DNA of 9,456 nt from RGIG2041 sp045546315 (GTDB lineage: Bacteria > Bacillota > Clostridia > UBA1381 > UMGS1253): assembly GCA_045546315.1 (NCBI GenBank), contig JAZQCN010000110.1, positions 1-9,456 on the forward strand, in the 5' to 3' direction. The first letter of the stretch is position 1. The number at the start of each line of letters is the position of its first letter. The notes beneath the pieces were generated by a model, which saw nothing but the letters and a program-made list of their open reading frames with translations, had not been told where the DNA came from and did no database searches. Made by a program: the position numbers and the translations under genes. Below are positions 5,971 to 9,456 of this stretch, one piece after another.

Positions 5971-5978
5971 TAGCTTCG

Positions 5979-7244
5979 TTGGAAAAACTCGTGATTCGCG
6001 GCGGTAAGCCGCTGCAGGGTGAGGTGCAAATCAGCGGCGCAAAGAATGCGGCTGTTGCCATTATTCCCGCAGCACTGTTGGTTAACGGTGTGGTTCGCAT
6101 TGAGAATGTACCTGTAATTCAGGATGTTATAATTATCAGAGATATTATGGAAAAACTGGGTGCAAAGGTTAAATTTGCAAACGGCGTATTTGAGCTGGAT
6201 GCAACGGATTTGCAGTACAAAAGCGCGCCGTATGAGCTGGTGCGCAAGATGCGCGCATCGTATTACTTAATCGGTGCGATGCTCGGTCGCTTTAACAAGG
6301 CTGAGGTTGCTATGCCTGGCGGCTGTGATTTGGGGCCGCGTCCGATTGACCAGCACCAGAAGGGCTTTGAGGCGCTCGGTGCCGTAACCAAGGTGGTCGG
6401 CGGCGTTATCTATGCGGAAACGGAAAAGCTTGTCGGCAATGATGTGTATTTAGATATTGTCAGCGTCGGCGCAACGATGAATATTATGCTGGCGGCAGTG
6501 CTTGCCGAGGGCGTGACCACGATTGAAAATGCAGCGCGTGAGCCGCATATCGTGGATTTGGCGAACTTTTTAAATGCAATGGGTGCCAACATCAAGGGTG
6601 CAGGTACCTCCGAGATTCGTATCCGCGGCGTGAAGGCTTTGCGCGGCGGTACATATTCGATTATTCCCGACCAGATTGAAGCGGGTACATTTATGGTGGC
6701 TGCAGCGGCAACGCGCGGCAATGTACTGATTAAAAATGTGATTCCGAAGCATATGGAATCAATTACCTCGAAGTTAGAGGATATCGGCGTGACCGTCGAA
6801 GAGTTTGACGACAGCCTGCGTGTAAGCTGTGCACCGGATAAGGTGCTGACAAAGATTACAGTAAAAACACAGCCGTACCCCGGTTTTCCGACGGATATGC
6901 AGCCGCAGATTGTTACGCTTTTGTCGACTGTGCCCGGTGTGAGCACCGTGGTGGAAAGCGTATGGGAGGGCCGCTTCCGTTATGTTGAGGAGCTAAAGCG
7001 CATGGGTGCCAATATCCGTGTGGTAGACGGCAACAGCGCGATGATTGAGGGCGTAGAACAGCTGACGGGTGCGCCGCTGCACGCAACGGATTTGCGTGCC
7101 GGTGCGGCAATGGTGATTGCCGGCTTGATGGCAGAGGGCACGACCGAGCTCTACGAGCTGCGCCACATCGACCGCGGCTATGAAAAGTTAGAAGAAAAGT
7201 TTACGGCGCTCGGCGCAGACATTCGCCGTGTGATTGAACTGTAA
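5979..7244 (+). CDS. murA: UDP-N-acetylglucosamine 1-carboxyvinyltransferase, MurZ (MurA2) type
   Basis: A 421-residue cytoplasmic enzyme transferring enolpyruvate from phosphoenolpyruvate to UDP-GlcNAc, the first committed step of peptidoglycan synthesis and the fosfomycin target. The catalytic Cys is present at 116 in PGGCDLGPRPIDQHQKGFEA, so the protein is predicted to be of the fosfomycin-sensitive form. Also present are K22 in GAKNAA, D306 in GFPTDMQPQ and R399 in HIDRGYE. MRASYYLIGAMLGRF, DIVSVGATMNIMLAAVLAEG and PDQIEAGTFMVA resemble B. subtilis MurZ more than MurAA, so this is probably the second-paralogue type; another murA may exist elsewhere. TTG start with a strong ribosome binding site. 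It has its own promoter, divergent from rnr, and is followed by a hairpin before walJ. Confidence 0.97.
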   Translation: MEKLVIRGGKPLQGEVQISGAKNAAVAIIPAALLVNGVVRIENVPVIQDVIIIRDIMEKLGAKVKFANGVFELDATDLQYKSAPYELVRKMRASYYLIGAMLGRFNKAEVAMPGGCDLGPRPIDQHQKGFEALGAVTKVVGGVIYAETEKLVGNDVYLDIVSVGATMNIMLAAVLAEGVTTIENAAREPHIVDLANFLNAMGANIKGAGTSEIRIRGVKALRGGTYSIIPDQIEAGTFMVAAAATRGNVLIKNVIPKHMESITSKLEDIGVTVEEFDDSLRVSCAPDKVLTKITVKTQPYPGFPTDMQPQIVTLLSTVPGVSTVVESVWEGRFRYVEELKRMGANIRVVDGNSAMIEGVEQLTGAPLHATDLRAGAAMVIAGLMAEGTTELYELRHIDRGYEKLEEKFTALGADIRRVIEL

Positions 7245-7260
7245 TTTGAAAAAGCAAAAT

Positions 7261-7289
7261 CAAAAGCGAGTTGAATGACTCGCTTTTGT
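7261..7289 (+). terminator. Intrinsic terminator-like hairpin after murA
   Basis: CAAAAGCGAGT (7261-7271) and ACTCGCTTTTG (7278-7288) form an 11-bp perfect stem with a 6-nt loop, starting 17 nt after the murA stop. The T tract is partly inside the stem (TTTTG then TT), so termination is probably incomplete. No clear promoter lies between it and walJ at 7305, so some read-through is likely needed for walJ and rlmH. Confidence 0.65.
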
Positions 7290-7304
7290 TGTGGAGGAAA
7301 GGCA

Positions 7305-8090
7305 ATGCTTCGTTTCTATTCCGTATCGAGCGGCAGCCGCGCCAATGCGGTGCTCGTGTCGAGCGAAAAAACGAATATTTTAATTGATTGCGGCCTGAGC
7401 GGCAAGAAGCTCGCGCAGGGGCTCTCTCTTGCCGATAAGGCGGTTGGCGATATCGATGCGGTTTTGGTAACGCATGAGCACAGCGACCACATTGCCGGTG
7501 TCGGTATTGCGGCGCGCGCGGCGCAGGCGAAGGTCTATGCCAACGGGCAGACCTGGGAAGCAATGGAGCACGCACTCGGTAAGCTGAATGAGCCGGATAT
7601 GCTTGTTGTCGATGCACACAAGCCGTTTACCGTCGGCGATATTGAGGTGACCGGATTTTTAACGCCGCACGATGCGGCAAGCCCGATGGGGTATACCTTA
7701 ACCGACGGGCAAACCAAGGTTGCCGTTGCAACGGATATGGGGCATATTACGGACAGCACAAAACAAGCGCTTTTCGGCTGTGATGCGGTGATGCTTGAGT
7801 CGAACCACGACATTCGTATGCTGCAGGGCGGCAGCTATCCGGCGCAGCTGAAGCGCAGAATTTTAAGTGCGTACGGGCATTTGTCGAATGTCGACTGTGC
7901 GGCGTTTGCCGTAGAGCTTGTAAAGCGCGGCACAACGCATTTGACGCTCTCGCATTTAAGCGAGGAAAACAACCTGCCGACGCTGGCGTGGCGCGAAACC
8001 TGCACGGCGCTTATGGCGGCGGGCGTGGACATAGAAAAGGATGTGCAGCTTTCGGTTGCGCGGTGTATGTGCTTAAAACAGATTTTATAG
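7305..8090 (+). CDS. walJ: WalJ/YycJ-type MBL-fold metallo-hydrolase
   Basis: A 261-residue soluble metallo-beta-lactamase-fold protein. The metal motif THEHSDH (56-62) is intact, with further ligand candidates D144 (ATDMG), H168 (ESNHD), H192 (GHLSN) and H217 (LSHLSEENN). The N-terminus (MLRFYSVSSGSRANAVLVSS) and LIDCGLSGKKL are typical of YycJ/WalJ, linked in Bacillus to the WalRK cell-wall system and described as a putative nuclease-like hydrolase; its exact substrate is uncertain. ATG 7305 has GGAGG (7293-7297) 7 nt upstream; an earlier in-frame ATG at 7275 lies in the terminator loop and is rejected. There are no walR, walK, walH or walI genes alongside, but rlmH follows after 14 nt, as it does in the same neighbourhood in Bacillus. 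Confidence 0.92.
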   Translation: MLRFYSVSSGSRANAVLVSSEKTNILIDCGLSGKKLAQGLSLADKAVGDIDAVLVTHEHSDHIAGVGIAARAAQAKVYANGQTWEAMEHALGKLNEPDMLVVDAHKPFTVGDIEVTGFLTPHDAASPMGYTLTDGQTKVAVATDMGHITDSTKQALFGCDAVMLESNHDIRMLQGGSYPAQLKRRILSAYGHLSNVDCAAFAVELVKRGTTHLTLSHLSEENNLPTLAWRETCTALMAAGVDIEKDVQLSVARCMCLKQIL

Positions 8091-8104
8091 TAGGGGATTT
8101 GTAT

Positions 8105-8584
8105 ATGCATATAAAAATCATTGCCGTGGGCAAGCTGAAGGAAAAATATCTTGCCGAGGCGGTCGGGGAATATGAAAAGCGACTCTCGCGCTTTGCCAGG
8201 GTTGAAATCGTGCAGCTGCCGGATGTCAAAATTCCGGATAAGGCATCTGCGGCGGAGGAAGCGGCGGTGCTGAAAGCGGAGGGCGATAAAATTTTAGAGA
8301 AAATTCCGCAAAGTGCGTATGTGTATGCGCTGTGCGTGGAGGGCGGTCAGATTGACTCCGAGGGCTTTGCCGCGCAATTTAAAACGCTTGCGCTCAGCGG
8401 CAGAAGCGAGGTATGCTTCGTTATCGGCGGCTCGCTCGGGCTCGATGCGCGCGTAAAGGCGCGCGCGGATGTGCGCTTAAGCTTTTCGAAAATGACCTTT
8501 CCGCATATGCTGATGCGCGTAATTTTGCTCGAGCAAATCTACCGCGCGTTTAAAATCAACGGCGGGGAAAGCTATCATAAATAA
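8105..8584 (+). CDS. rlmH: 23S rRNA (pseudouridine1915-N3)-methyltransferase RlmH
   Basis: A 159-residue SPOUT-class methyltransferase, the usual length, that methylates pseudouridine 1915 in helix 69 of 23S rRNA on the assembled 70S ribosome, using S-adenosylmethionine. Seen: N-terminal IKIIAVGKLKEKYLAEAVGEY, the DSEGFA segment (84-89), the SAM-binding knot FVIGGSLGLD (105-114) and the strongly conserved end LLEQIYRAFKINGGESYHK (141-159). ATG 8105 has AGGGGA upstream; the gene begins 14 nt after walJ and is probably translated from the same mRNA. The long frame opening at 7988 lies inside walJ and is not the start. All conserved residues are in place. Confidence 0.97.
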   Translation: MHIKIIAVGKLKEKYLAEAVGEYEKRLSRFARVEIVQLPDVKIPDKASAAEEAAVLKAEGDKILEKIPQSAYVYALCVEGGQIDSEGFAAQFKTLALSGRSEVCFVIGGSLGLDARVKARADVRLSFSKMTFPHMLMRVILLEQIYRAFKINGGESYHK

Positions 8585-8609
8585 ATTCAATTTTAATTCA
8601 ATTTTCGTA

Positions 8610-8638
8610 TTGACTTTTGAAATAAATACTGGTATAAT
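8610..8638 (+). promoter_or_regulatory. Sigma-A type promoter of yceD-rpmF
   Basis: TTGACT (8610-8615), a 17-bp spacer and TATAAT (8633-8638), with TGG preceding the -10 (8630-8632). It is the closest to consensus in the window. It lies 25 bp after rlmH in an AT-rich gap and would give a leader of about 67 nt, as fits a highly expressed ribosomal protein operon. Confidence 0.92.
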
Positions 8639-8711
8639 ATCGTATGTTGCGGTATTGTTGTGCTTATTTTTGTGTGCGCAAAATCGCAAAACCGTTGTTT
8701 CGGAGGCGCCT

Positions 8712-9221
8712 ATGTCTGAGTTGGATGTGACGAAAATTTTAAGAAGCTACGGTGCAGAGCTTAGCTTTGAAGAAAGTGTAAGCTTAGAGCCGATGCGTAT
8801 GCTCGGCGAGTCTGTGGCGTTTCCTTTGCCGCTTGCGGTTAAAGGCGTAATCACCAACCAGGGCGAAAACTTCCGCTTAAAGGCAAGCATTTCCGGCAGC
8901 ATAAGTGCAATGTGCTCGCTTTGCGGCGATGCGCTGACCGAGCCGATTGCGCTCGAGATTGAGGAAACCCTCATCCACCATCCGAACCGTCGCAAGGGCG
9001 GGCAGGATAAATCCGAGGCCGATTTTATGTACGAGGCGGAGCGCGAGGGTGCGTTCGTGTTTACGACGCACATGCTTGACCTTGAAAAAATCATCGGCGA
9101 CCATGTGTTTTTAAATCTGCCGTCGCAGTTTTTCTGCAAGGCGGATTGTAAAGGTTTATGCCCCATCTGCGGCAAAAACCGAAATAAAGAAGAATGTGAA
9201 TGTAGTAATTCATTACTATAA
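8712..9221 (+). CDS. yceD: YceD/DUF177 family protein
   Basis: A 169-residue protein of the DUF177 (YceD) family, almost always encoded next to rpmF and implicated in 23S rRNA accumulation in bacteria and chloroplasts. Seen: the beta-rich middle (LAVKGVITNQGENFRLKASI), CSLCGDALTEPIALEIEE (68-85), and the Cys-rich end with CKADCKGLCPICGK (142-155) followed by CEC (162-164). The Cys pairs 68/71 and 150/153 could bind zinc, as in Firmicute members. ATG 8712 was chosen because GGAGG (8702-8706) lies 5 nt upstream and the protein then begins normally. An upstream in-frame start at 8610 coincides with the -35 box and is rejected. It is the first gene of the yceD-rpmF operon. Confidence 0.93.
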   Translation: MSELDVTKILRSYGAELSFEESVSLEPMRMLGESVAFPLPLAVKGVITNQGENFRLKASISGSISAMCSLCGDALTEPIALEIEETLIHHPNRRKGGQDKSEADFMYEAEREGAFVFTTHMLDLEKIIGDHVFLNLPSQFFCKADCKGLCPICGKNRNKEECECSNSLL

Positions 9222-9256
9222 CCCATTGCTCTATTTTAATCAGGAGGTGTGTACGA

Positions 9257-9433
9257 ATGGCAGTACCTAAGGGGAAAGTGTCCAAGGCAAGACGCGACAA
9301 GAGACGCGCAAACTGGAAGCTCGAGGCGCCGAATCTTGTAAAGTGCCCGAATTGCCAGGAACTGAAGATGCCGCACAGAGTATGCGGTAACTGTGGCCAT
9401 TATAACGGCAAGGAAGTTATTAAGATGGCGTAA
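9257..9433 (+). CDS. rpmF: 50S ribosomal protein L32
   Basis: A complete 58-residue L32, a small zinc-ribbon protein of the large ribosomal subunit. The N-terminus MAVPKGKVSKARRDKRRAN is diagnostic. Four Cys in two pairs (C30-X2-C33 and C43-X2-C46) make this the zinc-binding C+ form, as opposed to the Cys-less form some bacteria use under zinc limitation. Start ATG 9257 has a near-perfect AGGAGGTG (9242-9249) 7 nt upstream, in keeping with high expression. It follows yceD by 35 nt with no promoter or terminator between them, and no terminator follows before the next predicted start. Confidence 0.98.
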   Translation: MAVPKGKVSKARRDKRRANWKLEAPNLVKCPNCQELKMPHRVCGNCGHYNGKEVIKMA

Positions 9434-9452
9434 GCGTAATTGCGAGGAATAT

Positions 9453-9456
9453 ATGC
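9453..9456 (+). CDS. Possible start codon of the next gene (plsX by synteny), cut by the window edge
   Basis: ATG at 9453-9455 is preceded by GCGAGGAA (GAGG at 9444-9447, 5-nt spacer), 19 nt after the rpmF stop. In many Firmicutes rpmF is followed by fapR and/or plsX of phospholipid synthesis. Only one codon is visible, so the identity is inferred from gene order and cannot be confirmed here. Confidence 0.3.

Noticed and set aside
6410..6946. 178-aa - strand ORF across murA
   Set aside because: It is a shadow of murA, which is unambiguous on the + strand; it has no start signals or recognisable protein pattern.
7275..7304. Upstream ATG giving WalJ ten extra residues
   Set aside because: It lies in the loop of the murA terminator hairpin and lacks a ribosome binding site; the ATG at 7305 has GGAGG 7 nt upstream.
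8610..8711. 34-residue N-terminal extension of YceD that looks like a signal peptide
   Set aside because: It would start on the -35 hexamer and read through the -10 box and leader; the ATG at 8712 has a proper Shine-Dalgarno site and gives the normal family length.

Overview
The window reads as chromosomal DNA from a low-GC-lineage Firmicute (Bacillota, class Clostridia), most likely a gut Oscillospirales/Ruminococcaceae-type organism of intermediate G+C. Reasons: strong Shine-Dalgarno sites, TTG and GTG starts, a YlmC/YmxH-type sporulation-family protein, a MurZ-type MurA, a WalJ (YycJ) hydrolase next to RlmH, a zinc-binding L32, and intergenic palindromic repeats of the kind common in Clostridia. 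The genus is inference; no marker here fixes it.

Region 1 (1-2015, + strand) is a phage-type lysis cluster. It holds the 3' end of an N-acetylmuramoyl-L-alanine amidase (endolysin), a 413-residue unrecognised helical protein with three copies of a 30-residue module, and a small toxin-secretion/phage-lysis-type holin. The genes are 5 and 16 nt apart and are probably one transcript. They look like the late end of a prophage or a domesticated remnant, but no integrase, attachment site or capsid gene is visible.

Region 2 (2016-2460) is 445 bp without a credible gene. It holds a tandem pair of 92-bp direct repeats with an internal hairpin, a two-hairpin palindromic element, a further imperfect palindrome, and an intrinsic terminator able to serve both converging transcripts.

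Region 3 (2461-5710, - strand) is a compact operon read right to left: RNase R (TTG start), a six-helix YjdF/DUF2238-like membrane protein, and a YlmC/YmxH PRC-barrel protein. Adjacent genes overlap by 1 and 4 nt.

Region 4 (5711-5978) is the divergent promoter region between rnr and murA. It has a near-consensus murA promoter, a terminator-like hairpin with a T7 run in the murA leader, and extended -10 boxes for rnr.

Region 5 (5979-9456, + strand) is core housekeeping: murA (MurZ type, first step of peptidoglycan synthesis), a hairpin, walJ, rlmH (23S rRNA methyltransferase), then a strong new promoter driving yceD (DUF177) and rpmF (L32). The first codon of a next gene, possibly plsX by conserved order, lies at the right edge. 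Cell-wall, ribosome and RNA-turnover genes sit together; nothing in this half looks transferred.

The best candidates for something undescribed are the repeat-module protein at 401-1642 with its atypical lysis-gene order, the structured repeat pair at 2028-2227, and the possible attenuator in the murA leader.
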